DNA of 64,000 bases from Thalassospira sp. HJ (GCF_000948415.1 NZ_JYII01000003.1:184494-248493), one strand, 5' to 3'. Positions 34,946 through 44,055 are shown, numbered from the stretch's first letter. Numbers and translations: made by a program. The notes: a model not told the origin generated them from the letters alone.

Positions 34946-34977
34946 TGGACAAACCGGGATAATGATTGGACAAATCG
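34946..34977. promoter_or_regulatory. Direct repeats upstream of pobA, candidate PobR site
   Basis: TGGACAAACCG (34946-34956) and TGGACAAATCG (34967-34977) are tandem copies with 21-base periodicity, two helical turns, the usual layout of AraC-family operators. They lie about 100-130 bases upstream of the pobA start. The binder is probably the AraC-type protein at 20837-21781 (inference). Confidence 0.5.
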
Positions 34978-35061
34978 AACATGTATTTCGTCTTGGTTAT
35001 AGCTCCGAACCGATATGGATTTATCGGTTGCATCTCAAAGATAGATTCGTTTCACCTGATC

Positions 35062-35919
35062 TCAATCCACATCTCGCGCTTTGACAATTGCATCTTGCAA
35101 GATTTGTCGTTCATCGGGATGAATTGACCACAAGTCGCGCATGTCCTGCCCCTCTTTCGAAGCCATGAACGCATCAAAGGCCTTTCTCAGCTTCTGTCCA
35201 TCTGGATGCTGGCGGGAAAAAAGGATAAATAGGTTACTGGTCGGTACAATGCCTGTTGTCGCGTAGGCCTTTGCAATATCGACACCCAGCGTCTCGGTTA
35301 GATCAAACCATCCGGGTTCTTCGTCTTCGAAAAGAATATCTGCGCGATCCGCATTGAGGAAACGCCAGGCAGACTCAGGATTGGCAACAACATCGACACC
35401 GATACCAAGTTTTTCGAACTCTTGCTTGTGCCAATAACTGGCAACCACAACAGGACGCAACCCCAGATCGGCAACGTCACCAAAATCATTGATTTCCAAT
35501 CCATCTGGGAAACGGGACCGTTTATAAAAGCCCTTGTGCCTTGAAGAGGCCACCGGGAATGCAGGAATATGAAATTCTACACTTCTCTGGGATGTTTGCC
35601 ACCACGGAAAGGTCGCGACATACTCTCCACGGCGTGTCAATTCCATAGCACGTGGCCATGACAGAAACTCGAACCTCACGTTCAATCCCATGGCGCTGAA
35701 AATCTTGGTAATGCGCCCCGAAATCGTGCCGAAATCCGGGCGGCTTTCTGTTACCAGCGGAGGCCATTCGGCAACAGCAAAACGCACTTCGATACCGGAG
35801 CCGAAAGCTCTTGATGCGTCTGGTTGCGCAAACGAAGACTTGACGGTTAAACAAATGACCGCAATCGACATCAAACTGACAGCGGATCGCAAAAAATATG
35901 CTGTCTGTTTTGTTCCCAT
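35062..35919 (-). CDS. Periplasmic amino-acid-type binding protein (SBP_bac_3)
   Basis: About 285 residues: signal peptide (residues 1-30, ending SSFAQ) and a family 3 solute-binding fold (FAVAEWPPLVTE, GRITKIFSAMGLNVRFEFLSWPRAMELTRRGEY). No permease or ATPase is adjacent. Such orphan SBP_bac_3 proteins may serve a distant ABC transporter or act as sensors; the ligand is unknown. ATG 35919 with AAAGGACG upstream is chosen over the open extension to 36012. The 290 bases between it and the next gene show nothing clear. Confidence 0.82.
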   Translation of the reverse strand: MGTKQTAYFLRSAVSLMSIAVICLTVKSSFAQPDASRAFGSGIEVRFAVAEWPPLVTESRPDFGTISGRITKIFSAMGLNVRFEFLSWPRAMELTRRGEYVATFPWWQTSQRSVEFHIPAFPVASSRHKGFYKRSRFPDGLEINDFGDVADLGLRPVVVASYWHKQEFEKLGIGVDVVANPESAWRFLNADRADILFEDEEPGWFDLTETLGVDIAKAYATTGIVPTSNLFILFSRQHPDGQKLRKAFDAFMASKEGQDMRDLWSIHPDERQILQDAIVKARDVD

Positions 35920-36209
35920 CGTCCTTTGGTCTCCAGCAAGGTTAAAAGAATGACACTTTAATGCACCGAAAACAGGACTGTGTGATACAGCCAGAAATAG
36001 CAACCACTCCAAAGTTTGCTACAAAACCAATAAAAGTCCAAACTTGTACCGGGGACTTGGCAGAATTTCTTGCGTATCCCTCAATCTTTCTGAGAGATTA
36101 AAAAATTCATCCCGCGACCTGTCGATCCTTTGGCAGCACTATGCTAAGTTGTTTCTTTCGGCTCTGCACAATGACCGGAAAGTCCTTAAAACCGCGACAG
36201 AACGGGAAA

Positions 36210-37064
36210 ATGCCTCAAAGCCGCGCCATCGCCATTTTCACAGATCTTGACGGCACATTGCTTGATCATGACACCTATAGCTGGACGGATGCGCGCCCCG
36301 CACTGGATCGGCTGAAACAGCTTTCCATCCCCCTGATCGCGGTATCTTCAAAAACACTCGCCGAACTGGAACATATCAATCAGACATCCGGTCTGTTTGA
36401 CGGACTTATCGGCGAAAATGGCGGTATCGTCGCACTGGGGGGCAATGTTGAACAATATGGCCCGGCGACTGAAACGGTTGATCGCACGCGCGAAGAAATC
36501 AAATCCGCCGTGACGGTGCCAGTCGACAGTTTCCGCACCGTCAGCCCCGAAGTGATTGCCGCCGAAACCGGCTTGCCACTTGAAGATGCCATTCGCGCGG
36601 GCCAGCGCCATTGTTCGGACCCGCTGATCTGGCAGCCCGCCGCAAAAGACATCGCAGTTGCCCGCAAGATCGCCGAAAAGCATGATTTGACGCTGGTCAA
36701 AGGTGGACGGTTCCATACTTTGTGCGGCCCATCAAGCAAGGGACAAGCCATGCGGCGCATGGTCGAACGCCTGAGCGTCACCTGGCTTGAAGATGCGTCT
36801 GAAAACAAACGCCAGCAACGCTTTACGACGATTGCGCTCGGAGATTCCCCGAACGATATCCCCATGCTGGCCGAGGCAGACTATGCCGTTCAAATTCCGT
36901 CAAAGCATGGCAAACGCAATATGCCGTTGCTTGACCATCCAAACCTGCGCGTGGCACCAAAACCGGGACCGGCGGGATGGAACGAAACGGTTAACGACAT
37001 TCTGGATCAGATAATAGGTCCTGACCCTAATACCAATAAAAACAGCGAGGTACTTCATGGCTGA
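36210..37064 (+). CDS. gpgP: Glucosyl-3-phosphoglycerate phosphatase (MPGP-type HAD)
   Basis: About 284 residues, HAD subfamily IIB: motif I FTDLDGTLLD, ALGDSPNDIPML as the Mg-binding motif and KGGRFHTLCG typical of mannosyl-3-phosphoglycerate phosphatases. It overlaps by eight bases with a glucosyl-3-phosphoglycerate synthase gene, so the substrate is probably glucosyl-3-phosphoglycerate, giving the compatible solute glucosylglycerate. ATG 36210 is chosen for its position just before the HAD motif with ACGGGAAA upstream; ATG 36171 is possible. Mannosyl specificity cannot be excluded. Confidence 0.82.
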   Translation: MPQSRAIAIFTDLDGTLLDHDTYSWTDARPALDRLKQLSIPLIAVSSKTLAELEHINQTSGLFDGLIGENGGIVALGGNVEQYGPATETVDRTREEIKSAVTVPVDSFRTVSPEVIAAETGLPLEDAIRAGQRHCSDPLIWQPAAKDIAVARKIAEKHDLTLVKGGRFHTLCGPSSKGQAMRRMVERLSVTWLEDASENKRQQRFTTIALGDSPNDIPMLAEADYAVQIPSKHGKRNMPLLDHPNLRVAPKPGPAGWNETVNDILDQIIGPDPNTNKNSEVLHG

Positions 37065-38289
37065 TTTCCATCAGGGTGGCCCGATTACAACCCTTCATCG
37101 CATTCTTGACCGAAACCCGGAAGAACTCGCCTATGAAATGAGCGCCTTTGCCCGCCAACGGCGCCAGACCCTTATTCTGCCCTGCCTGTATTCGGAACTT
37201 GAAACCCCGGCCATGACGACGATTGTCGAGGGCCTCAAACAGGCAACCTATATTGATCAGATTGTCGTCGGGCTTGATCGCGCCGATGCGCAGCAATACC
37301 TTCATGCCCGCGAATTTTTCAAGGACCTGCCGCAGCATGTTCGCATCCTGTGGAATGACGGCCCACGCCTGCGCAGTGTTCATGATCGTCTCGATGAAAA
37401 CAACCTCGCCCGCTATGAACCTGGCAAAGGCCGCAATGTCTGGTATTGCCTTGGCTATACGCTGGCGTCTGGCCGCAGTTCGGTCATTGGTATTCATGAT
37501 TGCGACATCGCGACCTATACCCCGGACCTTCCGGCCAAGCTGATGTATCCGATCGCCAACCCGGCGTTTAACTTTGCCTTTGCCAAGGGCTATTATGCAC
37601 GCGTTGCCAATGGCACGCTCAAGGGTCGTGTTTGCCGCCTGTTTGTGACGCCGTTGATCCGCGCGCTCAAACAGGTCGTCGGCAAGACCGATTTCCTCAA
37701 TTACCTTGATTGTTTCCGCTATGCGCTGTCCGGCGAAATGGCGATCCGCACCGATGTTGCCTATGGCCTGCGTGTGGCGTCCGACTGGGGGCTTGAGGTT
37801 TCGATGCTTTCGGAAATGTATCGCAATCACACAGTCCATCGTCTGGCCCAGGTTGATATTGCCGATATCTATGACCACAAGCACCGCGAATTCGATCCGG
37901 CGCAAAAGGATGACGGCCTGTCACGCATGGCAAGTGACATTGCCAAATCCCTGTTCCGTAAACTCGCAACCCAGGGCACTGTCTTTACCCCGGAAACCTT
38001 CCGTACGCTCAAGGCAACCTATTACCGCGTCGCACTGGATCTGATTGAACAATATCGCGCCGATGCCCTGTTTAACGGGCTGAAGATCAATCGCGACGAA
38101 GAAGAAAACTGTGTCGAGGTTCTCTCGGAAGTGATCATCAGTGCTGGTCAGCACTATCTGGAAAACCCGCTCGAAAGCCCGTTCATTCCGAGCTGGCAGC
38201 GCGTTGAAAGTGCCATGGGTGATATCTTTGAACAGCTTTCAAGTGCTGTCGAAGACGACCTCAATGACATGGAAATCGGCAAGCAATAA
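37057..38289 (+). CDS. gpgS: Glucosyl-3-phosphoglycerate synthase (GT81)
   Basis: A 410-residue GT-A glycosyltransferase: metal-binding motif IGIHDCDIATY (near residue 150), LILPCLYSELETPAMTTIVEGL at the N-terminus and YALSGEMAIRTDVAYGLRVASDWGLEV. It transfers glucose from a nucleotide sugar to 3-phosphoglycerate. It forms a coupled pair with the phosphatase upstream (ATGGCTGA overlap), reversed from the more usual synthase-first order. Glucosylglycerate accumulates under salt stress or nitrogen limitation in other bacteria. The leader AATAAAAACAGCGAGGT is identical to that at 25565. Confidence 0.88.
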   Translation: MADFHQGGPITTLHRILDRNPEELAYEMSAFARQRRQTLILPCLYSELETPAMTTIVEGLKQATYIDQIVVGLDRADAQQYLHAREFFKDLPQHVRILWNDGPRLRSVHDRLDENNLARYEPGKGRNVWYCLGYTLASGRSSVIGIHDCDIATYTPDLPAKLMYPIANPAFNFAFAKGYYARVANGTLKGRVCRLFVTPLIRALKQVVGKTDFLNYLDCFRYALSGEMAIRTDVAYGLRVASDWGLEVSMLSEMYRNHTVHRLAQVDIADIYDHKHREFDPAQKDDGLSRMASDIAKSLFRKLATQGTVFTPETFRTLKATYYRVALDLIEQYRADALFNGLKINRDEEENCVEVLSEVIISAGQHYLENPLESPFIPSWQRVESAMGDIFEQLSSAVEDDLNDMEIGKQ

Positions 38290-38309
38290 GCGCCCGACTT
38301 TTAAGGTAC

Positions 38310-38795
38310 CTATTCGTCGATCGGGAATATCGCAAGGAAGACCTGAAGCACGTCTTCCTTGCCCGGCTTTTGCAGCAAAACCGGCAACAGTAAGCGGATC
38401 GCGCTCTGCCAGTCCTTCTGGAACACCTGCAAATGATGAAGCTGTGGCTCGCCCGTCATGCGCACCATCGTCATGGCCGCATGCAGGCTGGTTGAAAAAT
38501 GGCTGTCGACCTCGCAGGCAAAGGCGCCGCGCCAGTCCTCCCCGGTCAGGGCCACGATATTTTCGCCCTCAAGACGTATCTGAAAATCGTCTTTTTCCGG
38601 AACGTATTCATAGATCGAAATATCTTCGATCCAGGGGCCCAGATTGCCCGGGCGAAAGTCACCACGTGTCGGCAATTGCCGCTTTGATGCATGCTTATGC
38701 CAGAAGGCCAGCAAATCATGGGCTTTCGCAGGCGCCGTTTCGTCCAATGTGTCTTGCGGGATTTCTTTTTCCTGAACAGTACTTGGAAGCAACAT
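38310..38795 (-). CDS. PAS_5-type domain protein, paralogue 1
   Basis: About 161 residues, a single PAS_5-type domain: RGDFRPGNLGPWIEDISIYEYVPEKDDFQIRLEGENI. No output domain is present. It is the first of three neighbouring paralogues on the minus strand and overlaps or abuts the second. ATG 38795 has GGGGGA eight bases upstream; the GTG at 38813 overlapping the neighbour's stop is an alternative. The family is common in Rhodospirillales; its function is unknown. Confidence 0.8.
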   Translation of the reverse strand: MLLPSTVQEKEIPQDTLDETAPAKAHDLLAFWHKHASKRQLPTRGDFRPGNLGPWIEDISIYEYVPEKDDFQIRLEGENIVALTGEDWRGAFACEVDSHFSTSLHAAMTMVRMTGEPQLHHLQVFQKDWQSAIRLLLPVLLQKPGKEDVLQVFLAIFPIDE

Positions 38796-38809
38796 GTCTT
38801 GATCCCCCG

Positions 38810-39307
38810 TCACATCGCATGCATCGCCACGCAGGCAAAGCGTGCACCAAGGATCTGATAGACAGGTGCCTGAAAATGATCCGATGTCTGGGCCGGCAGC
38901 AGGATACGGATCCAGTATTGCCGTTCCCCGTTCGGTCCATCGACGCTGATATGGTGGAACGTGGGGCGTTTGATCTCCAACGTTTTGCGCAGCGCTGGCA
39001 TCAGGCAGGTGCCGTATTTCAGATCAATGGCGCGCGGCGTCGTACCCTGAAAGCTCTCACCACTGGCTTCAACGATTGACGGCGCTGACAAGCGCACCAG
39101 AAAATCATCCTTTTCGGGTTGATACTCATAGATGCTGATATGATCCCGCCAACGGCCGAGACGCTCAGCCGTCAGGACTGAGCGTGACGGCACTTCATTC
39201 GCGTCACAGCCGCCCAGTGCTTCATACCAGGCATCAACAAGGGCACGGATATTTCCGTCAATCCCGTCAGGCAAGCTGGCCAATTCAATATCGGACGCAT
39301 CAAACAT
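38810..39307 (-). CDS. PAS_5-type domain protein, paralogue 2
   Basis: 165 residues with the same fold and core as paralogue 1: RSVLTAERLGRWRDHISIYEYQPEKDDFLVRLSAPSIVEASGESF, and a C-terminal half with GERQYWIRILLPAQ. Start ATG 39307. It is followed on the same strand by paralogue 1 and preceded by paralogue 3 with an 87-base gap, so duplication in place is likely. No output domain. Confidence 0.8.
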   Translation of the reverse strand: MFDASDIELASLPDGIDGNIRALVDAWYEALGGCDANEVPSRSVLTAERLGRWRDHISIYEYQPEKDDFLVRLSAPSIVEASGESFQGTTPRAIDLKYGTCLMPALRKTLEIKRPTFHHISVDGPNGERQYWIRILLPAQTSDHFQAPVYQILGARFACVAMHAM

Positions 39308-39394
39308 CGGTTATCACACCCCCAAAAATCTCCCCAATATTCACGTGGGGACAGACTGGTGCGAAACAAGCTCTGTGGCTTAATTACAAGCGCA

Positions 39395-39865
39395 TTACCC
39401 GCGATACAGAAAATGGGTAACAAAAACCTGCTTGATCACCTTCCCGGACCGATCCGTGGTCTGGACGGGCAACATGATGCGTAGCCATTCTTCCCAAACC
39501 GCACGCTCATACCCGACACGCTGAAAGGCCGGCTTTCCGGTATCGATGACTTCAAGAAGTGTCGGATAAACGGTTGTCCCGAAATCAAGATCAATCTGGC
39601 GCGGTGAACAGCCCGTGTAACACTCACCACTGGCCTCAATGATGTTAGGCGCATCAATGCGAATGACGAAATCACGGCTTTCCGGCAGATATTCATAAAT
39701 GCAGATATCGTCGCGCCATTGCGACAAAACGTCTGCATTCAATCGCTTGCGCTCAGGCAATTGCCCATTGCGGGCCGCATCCCACCAAGTTTCTACATAT
39801 GCCCGAACACGGTGGTCGGTATCATCGGGCAAGTGTGGAATCCGAACTTCCTGCGCATAAGCCAT
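39395..39865 (-). CDS. PAS_5-type domain protein, paralogue 3
   Basis: 156 residues: LSQWRDDICIYEYLPESRDFVIRIDAPNIIEASGECYTG, closest in wording to paralogue 2 (same IIEASGE stretch) and ending in EWLRIMLPVQTTDRSG. Start ATG 39865. The three genes sit between the glucosylglycerate synthesis genes and the phosphorylase, but no functional link is shown. The 194 bases upstream hold no gene. Confidence 0.8.
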   Translation of the reverse strand: MAYAQEVRIPHLPDDTDHRVRAYVETWWDAARNGQLPERKRLNADVLSQWRDDICIYEYLPESRDFVIRIDAPNIIEASGECYTGCSPRQIDLDFGTTVYPTLLEVIDTGKPAFQRVGYERAVWEEWLRIMLPVQTTDRSGKVIKQVFVTHFLYRG

Positions 39866-40059
39866 TGCGCGTCATGCCCCTGATCTCTTCAACTCTATAC
39901 CACCGTATACAAGGAAAATTCGCCGTTACGCAACAGCGTATCAGCACTTCATTGTCCCTTCACAATTGAATAATTGTAAGCAGCACTGTAGCCAGCTGAA
40001 CGGGGTGAACCCTAGCCTTGAAAATCACATCAAAAGCGGAAGCGGTCGACTGAGGTCCG

Positions 40060-41874
40060 CTAGACCGGCATAGCATCCCGATAACGCTGCAGAAGGCGGC
40101 TTTCGGTGCGGTTACGGCCGTCCATGTTCGATATCCAGACGATCTGGTACGGGGCCAGCTTCATCACACCGTTATAATCACCGACCACCTGCTGGGTGAT
40201 CAAATCCTGCCAGCCTTCGGTCATGATCAGGTTGATCTTTGACAAGTCAAGGTCCTGCGGGTGCTCCGTCAGGTTGAAAACGCAGAAGATGCTTTGTTCA
40301 TTCAGATGCGATTGCCGCCAGATGCCCAACAGGTTCTGGCCAAGGTTGAGGGTATATTGCGTGGCATTCGGGTGGAAGGCCGGCTGTCCCTGGCGGATCG
40401 ACATCAGGGCGCGCAATTGATCAAAGGCAGAACGTGCCGGCCCTTCGCGCGTCAGCGTTTCTTCTGCATCATCAAGCTTCCAGATCTTGCGGTTCAGACG
40501 CCGTGGAATACCTGTTTCCTCATAGGCCTTCTGATCGTTCTCGGTCGCAAGAATGGTCTGGATATAGACTGCCGGAATGCCTTCAAGCGACATGGCAATC
40601 GCCTGGCTCATGACAAAGCGCTCAAGCCCCATGGTGGCTTCACCGGCGAAGTTTTCCGCCAGCATGCTAAACAGCGTGACATTAAGCTCATAAGGCTTCT
40701 GACCACCGCCCTTGAGCGCGCGATAACTGACCTGCCCGCCCATCTTGACCGCGTGATCACGCAAGCCCTCAATGTCCTCATCGGGGATCAGGTTTTCGGC
40801 CGGGCGCAGGCCGATACCATCGTGGCTGGCGGTGAAGTTAAAGAACGTACAGCCCGCAGGTGCCGGCGGCATCGCCATGATGCATTTGCGAATGAAATCA
40901 CTTCGCCCGCTCAGCAACGCATGAATGATCACTGGCGGCAGCGAGAAGTTGTAAATCAGATGCGCTTCATCCTGATTGCCGAAATAGGACAGGTTTTCGA
41001 GAAGCGGCAAATTGGTCTCGGTAATGAACAGCACATCGGGATGCACAGCATTGCACGCCAGACGCATCGCCTTGATCAGTTTGTGCGTCTGATCAAGGTT
41101 GATCGAGGTCGTCCCGACTTCCTTCCAGATAAAGCCGATGGCATCAAGCCGAACCACCCGCACCCCGTGTTTGAGGTAGTTCAGCACGACCTTGAGCATT
41201 TCGAAAAACACGTCCGGATTGCCGTAATCCAGATCGACCTGATCGTAGCTGAAGGTACACCAGACCTGCTTTTCACCGTCCTTGGTCACCACGTGATTGA
41301 GCAATGCATGACTACGCGGGCGCACGACATCGGACAAATCGTCTTCAAGGCTTGCGGTCTTGATGTAATCAATCCCGGGCTTCTCGCCAGCCAGAAACTG
41401 CTGATACCAGGGATGCGAGGCAGAGATATGGTTGGCCACCAGATCGGCCATTACCGTACCGTGCTTTGCCAGATCCTCGACATCACTCCAGTCGCCCAGT
41501 TCCGGGCGCAGCATATCGAAGTCACTGACCGAAAATCCGTCATCGGATGTGAAAGGATGGAACGGCAGGATATGAATACCCGTCAGCCAGTCTTTCAGCC
41601 ATTTGCGATGAAACTCGCCAAGGCTTTGCAGGCCCTTTTTGCCGTCCTGCTGGATGCTGTCGCCATAGGTAATCAGGAACGCATCGCGCTGATCCCATTT
41701 GCGCAAATATTCCTCGCAGGGTTCCGGTCCCTCGCCCTCGATCGGCAGGCCCAGAACTTCGAACACGCGACGCACCAGTTCGGCATGGTCGTGCCCGGGA
41801 TACACATCCGCAAGGAGGTTGCGCATTGCGCTGGCAAACGCAATCCGTCCCGAGGTTCCGACAACACGATCCAT
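40060..41874 (-). CDS. GH13_18 glucosylglycerate phosphorylase-like enzyme
   Basis: A 604-residue glycoside hydrolase family 13 enzyme of the sucrose phosphorylase subfamily: nucleophile Asp in GVRVVRLDAIGFIWK, acid/base Glu in VLFITETNLP and third Asp in NFTASHDGIGLRP. Members cleave sucrose, sucrose 6-phosphate or glucosylglycerate with phosphate. Because gpgP-gpgS lie 2 kb away, glucosylglycerate is the best guess, releasing glucose 1-phosphate and glycerate. It starts at ATG 41874 and is monocistronic. Confidence 0.8.
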   Translation of the reverse strand: MDRVVGTSGRIAFASAMRNLLADVYPGHDHAELVRRVFEVLGLPIEGEGPEPCEEYLRKWDQRDAFLITYGDSIQQDGKKGLQSLGEFHRKWLKDWLTGIHILPFHPFTSDDGFSVSDFDMLRPELGDWSDVEDLAKHGTVMADLVANHISASHPWYQQFLAGEKPGIDYIKTASLEDDLSDVVRPRSHALLNHVVTKDGEKQVWCTFSYDQVDLDYGNPDVFFEMLKVVLNYLKHGVRVVRLDAIGFIWKEVGTTSINLDQTHKLIKAMRLACNAVHPDVLFITETNLPLLENLSYFGNQDEAHLIYNFSLPPVIIHALLSGRSDFIRKCIMAMPPAPAGCTFFNFTASHDGIGLRPAENLIPDEDIEGLRDHAVKMGGQVSYRALKGGGQKPYELNVTLFSMLAENFAGEATMGLERFVMSQAIAMSLEGIPAVYIQTILATENDQKAYEETGIPRRLNRKIWKLDDAEETLTREGPARSAFDQLRALMSIRQGQPAFHPNATQYTLNLGQNLLGIWRQSHLNEQSIFCVFNLTEHPQDLDLSKINLIMTEGWQDLITQQVVGDYNGVMKLAPYQIVWISNMDGRNRTESRLLQRYRDAMPV

Positions 41875-41987
41875 ATTGGTTCCTTCCGGGCAGGCAATTC
41901 AAATGATTACAATCATGAAATAATGAAAATGCCTCTGATGCAAGCAGGCATTTTGCAATGCCACAAAAGAGTGCAGCAATGTAAAAC

Positions 41988-42018
41988 AAAGGCGCCCGGA
42001 CCGATACCGGGCACCTTT
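41988..42018 (-). terminator. Terminator after the TPP-enzyme gene
   Basis: AAAGGCGCCCGG (41988-41999) pairs with CCGGGCACCTTT (42007-42018) with one wobble; the leftward transcript then runs into TTTGTTTTAC. Confidence 0.75.
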
Positions 42019-42040
42019 GCGCAATTACATCAGAAAATGA

Positions 42041-43768
42041 TTAAGGTGCTATCGTCACCTCGACCAGTGCATGGGTGCGGTTGGTGTCGATATGCTTGAT
42101 GGCATCGCGAAGAATACCCGGCAGATCTTCGGGGCGTTTGGCCTTGGCGACCCATGCCCGACTGGCCTCGGCGACCTTGGTAAAATCGGGGCTGGGTTTA
42201 AGCGCTGTCAGCGGCATCTCATTGGTTTTGGTCGCAAAGCCATCCGGATACATGCCCGCCACTGACTGGCGCACCGCCCCCCATTCATTGTTGTTCAGAA
42301 CAAGGATCAGGATCGGCAGCTCAAGCGCCTCGGCAATCTGATGGCAGGCCGTCGGGTTGGCAAACATATAAGACCCATCGCCCATGGTCGCGACCACCAG
42401 TTTATTCTTGTCTGCCAACTGATAGCCCATTGATGCCGGGAAGGACCAGCCAAGCCCGCCGGAATGCGGCTCCTGATACCAGCTGCTGTGCTCTGAAAGC
42501 GAAAGCGGCTCCAGCGGGCAGCCGAGTTCCGAAAATACCGTGGCAGAGCGCCCGGCTATCGCATCCGAGAGACAGCGCGAGACATAGACCTTGGTCATCG
42601 GGTCCACCGCCCCGGCATCGGCCATGGACAGGGCTTTCTTGCGATTTTCGTTATTGATCGCAGCGATCTTTTCGCGGCGATCAACACAAAGCGACTTATG
42701 GTCGGCGTGACGGCGATCCATGGCATCTGCCAGCATCATGATCACGTCACCGGTTTCACCAACAAGCGAGATATCGGCAGCAAAGTTACGGCCCGGGAAG
42801 CGGGAATAAAGCGGGTTCTGGCCGATCTGAATGACTTTGCAGTCAGGTTTCAAATCATGGATATCGGGCGACCAGGGGGCGAGGCAATCAATCACCACCA
42901 CCGCATCGGCATCCTTGAGCCAGGGTGCCGGATCCATCCCTGCAAACATCGGATGTTCGGTCCCAATCGCAAGCTGGATCGCCCAGTATTGCACTACCGG
43001 CATGCCCCACTGATCAACCAGATCGCCAAAGCGCCCGAACGCCTCCGCCGTGCCAGTGCCGCGCTGGGCAATGATCACCGGGTTTTTGGCATTCGCCAGG
43101 ATGTCTGCGGCCTGCTCGACCGATGCTTGCGGCGGGGCGACGGGGACCGGCTGCATGCGAAGCGGACCATCGATTTCATCCCCCGGGCAAGGCTCACACA
43201 GAACTTCGCGTGGCAGGCTGACGTAAGTCGGGCCCTTGGGCACGGACGATGCGATGGCATAGGCCCGATCAACGACATCGGGCACCTGTTCGGGGAATTT
43301 AAGCTCATACTCCCATTTCGAACTTTCGCGCACGAGGGCCGCCTGATCGCGCATTTCCTGGCCCCAGCCAATCGGCACGGTACGCGCACCCAGACGCCCC
43401 TTTTCCATCACCGGGGTTCGGCCCGACATCAGAACGACTGGCACATGTTCGGTCGCAGCATTGATTGCCCCAATCGCACAATTGGCAAGGCCGACATTGG
43501 TGTGCGCCATCACCGCCTGCGTCTTTCCGGTCGCAAGGTAATAGCCATGCGCCATACCCATCGCAGCATTTTCGTGCGGCATGATCAAAGCGTGTGGCAG
43601 GTCGATATCCTTTGCCGCGGCCTCGGCCAGACCTTCGATGATCGGCGGGAAGTCGGTCCCGGAATTGGCAAAGATATAATCAATCCCGATCGCCTTCATG
43701 CGGGCCAGAACCGCCCCGCCGGCGGTCAGGGTGATTTGACCGGAATTTTCCTGCTTGTCGCTTTTCAT
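42041..43768 (-). CDS. Thiamine pyrophosphate-dependent decarboxylase/synthase-type enzyme
   Basis: About 575 residues with the three-domain TPP enzyme layout: activating Glu in MPHENAAMGMAHGYY (near residue 55) and the TPP/Mg motif GDGSYMFANPTACHQ...NNNEWG near residue 460-490. It belongs to the acetolactate synthase / benzoylformate decarboxylase superfamily; the substrate cannot be fixed. ATG 43768 with AAGAGG upstream is chosen. A divergent IclR regulator lies behind repeat element copy 2, which occupies the probable 5-prime UTR of this gene. Confidence 0.78.
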   Translation of the reverse strand: MKSDKQENSGQITLTAGGAVLARMKAIGIDYIFANSGTDFPPIIEGLAEAAAKDIDLPHALIMPHENAAMGMAHGYYLATGKTQAVMAHTNVGLANCAIGAINAATEHVPVVLMSGRTPVMEKGRLGARTVPIGWGQEMRDQAALVRESSKWEYELKFPEQVPDVVDRAYAIASSVPKGPTYVSLPREVLCEPCPGDEIDGPLRMQPVPVAPPQASVEQAADILANAKNPVIIAQRGTGTAEAFGRFGDLVDQWGMPVVQYWAIQLAIGTEHPMFAGMDPAPWLKDADAVVVIDCLAPWSPDIHDLKPDCKVIQIGQNPLYSRFPGRNFAADISLVGETGDVIMMLADAMDRRHADHKSLCVDRREKIAAINNENRKKALSMADAGAVDPMTKVYVSRCLSDAIAGRSATVFSELGCPLEPLSLSEHSSWYQEPHSGGLGWSFPASMGYQLADKNKLVVATMGDGSYMFANPTACHQIAEALELPILILVLNNNEWGAVRQSVAGMYPDGFATKTNEMPLTALKPSPDFTKVAEASRAWVAKAKRPEDLPGILRDAIKHIDTNRTHALVEVTIAP

Positions 43769-43788
43769 CAGACGCCTCTTGTTTTGCA

Positions 43789-44055
43789 GGAGCGTGCTGC
43801 ACTTACTTTGTTCCATTTTGTTTGTTCTTTGGCGTGTCGTTTGGCAAGGCACAGCGTGCAGAGCGATGCGGCGCATCGGTCAAACGGTGTAACGCTGCGA
43901 AACACCGCCAAAAACAAACCCTTTGGGCCGGGACAGCCTTCCGCCTCGCAGCGTCAACGCCCTTGAACATAGCGCCGCTATGTTCTGCGAACCTATCCTT
44001 GCCAGACAGAAGGCTGCCTCCGGCAAAATGGTACAAAGTAAGTGCAGCACGCTCC
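43789..44055 (+). repeat. Palindrome-ended repeat element, copy 2
   Basis: A 267-base element homologous to copy 1 (33413-33680). The ends are near-perfect inverted repeats: GGAGCGTGCTGCACTTACTT at the left and the same read inward from the right, matching at 31 of 32 positions. A central hairpin CATAGC-GCC-GCTATG (43968-43982) is conserved with copy 1 by a compensatory change (G-C to A-T). It lies 20 bases upstream of the TPP-enzyme start, between gene and promoter region. No transposase inside; a MITE-like or structured RNA element. Confidence 0.8.

Noticed and set aside
40261..42099. 612-codon reading frame on the plus strand opposite the GH13 gene
   Set aside because: It mirrors the codon structure of a well-supported enzyme gene, has no recognisable domain and no ribosome site. 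Long antisense frames are expected in this base composition; the same holds for those at 4710-5855, 12974-14083 and 42698-43966.
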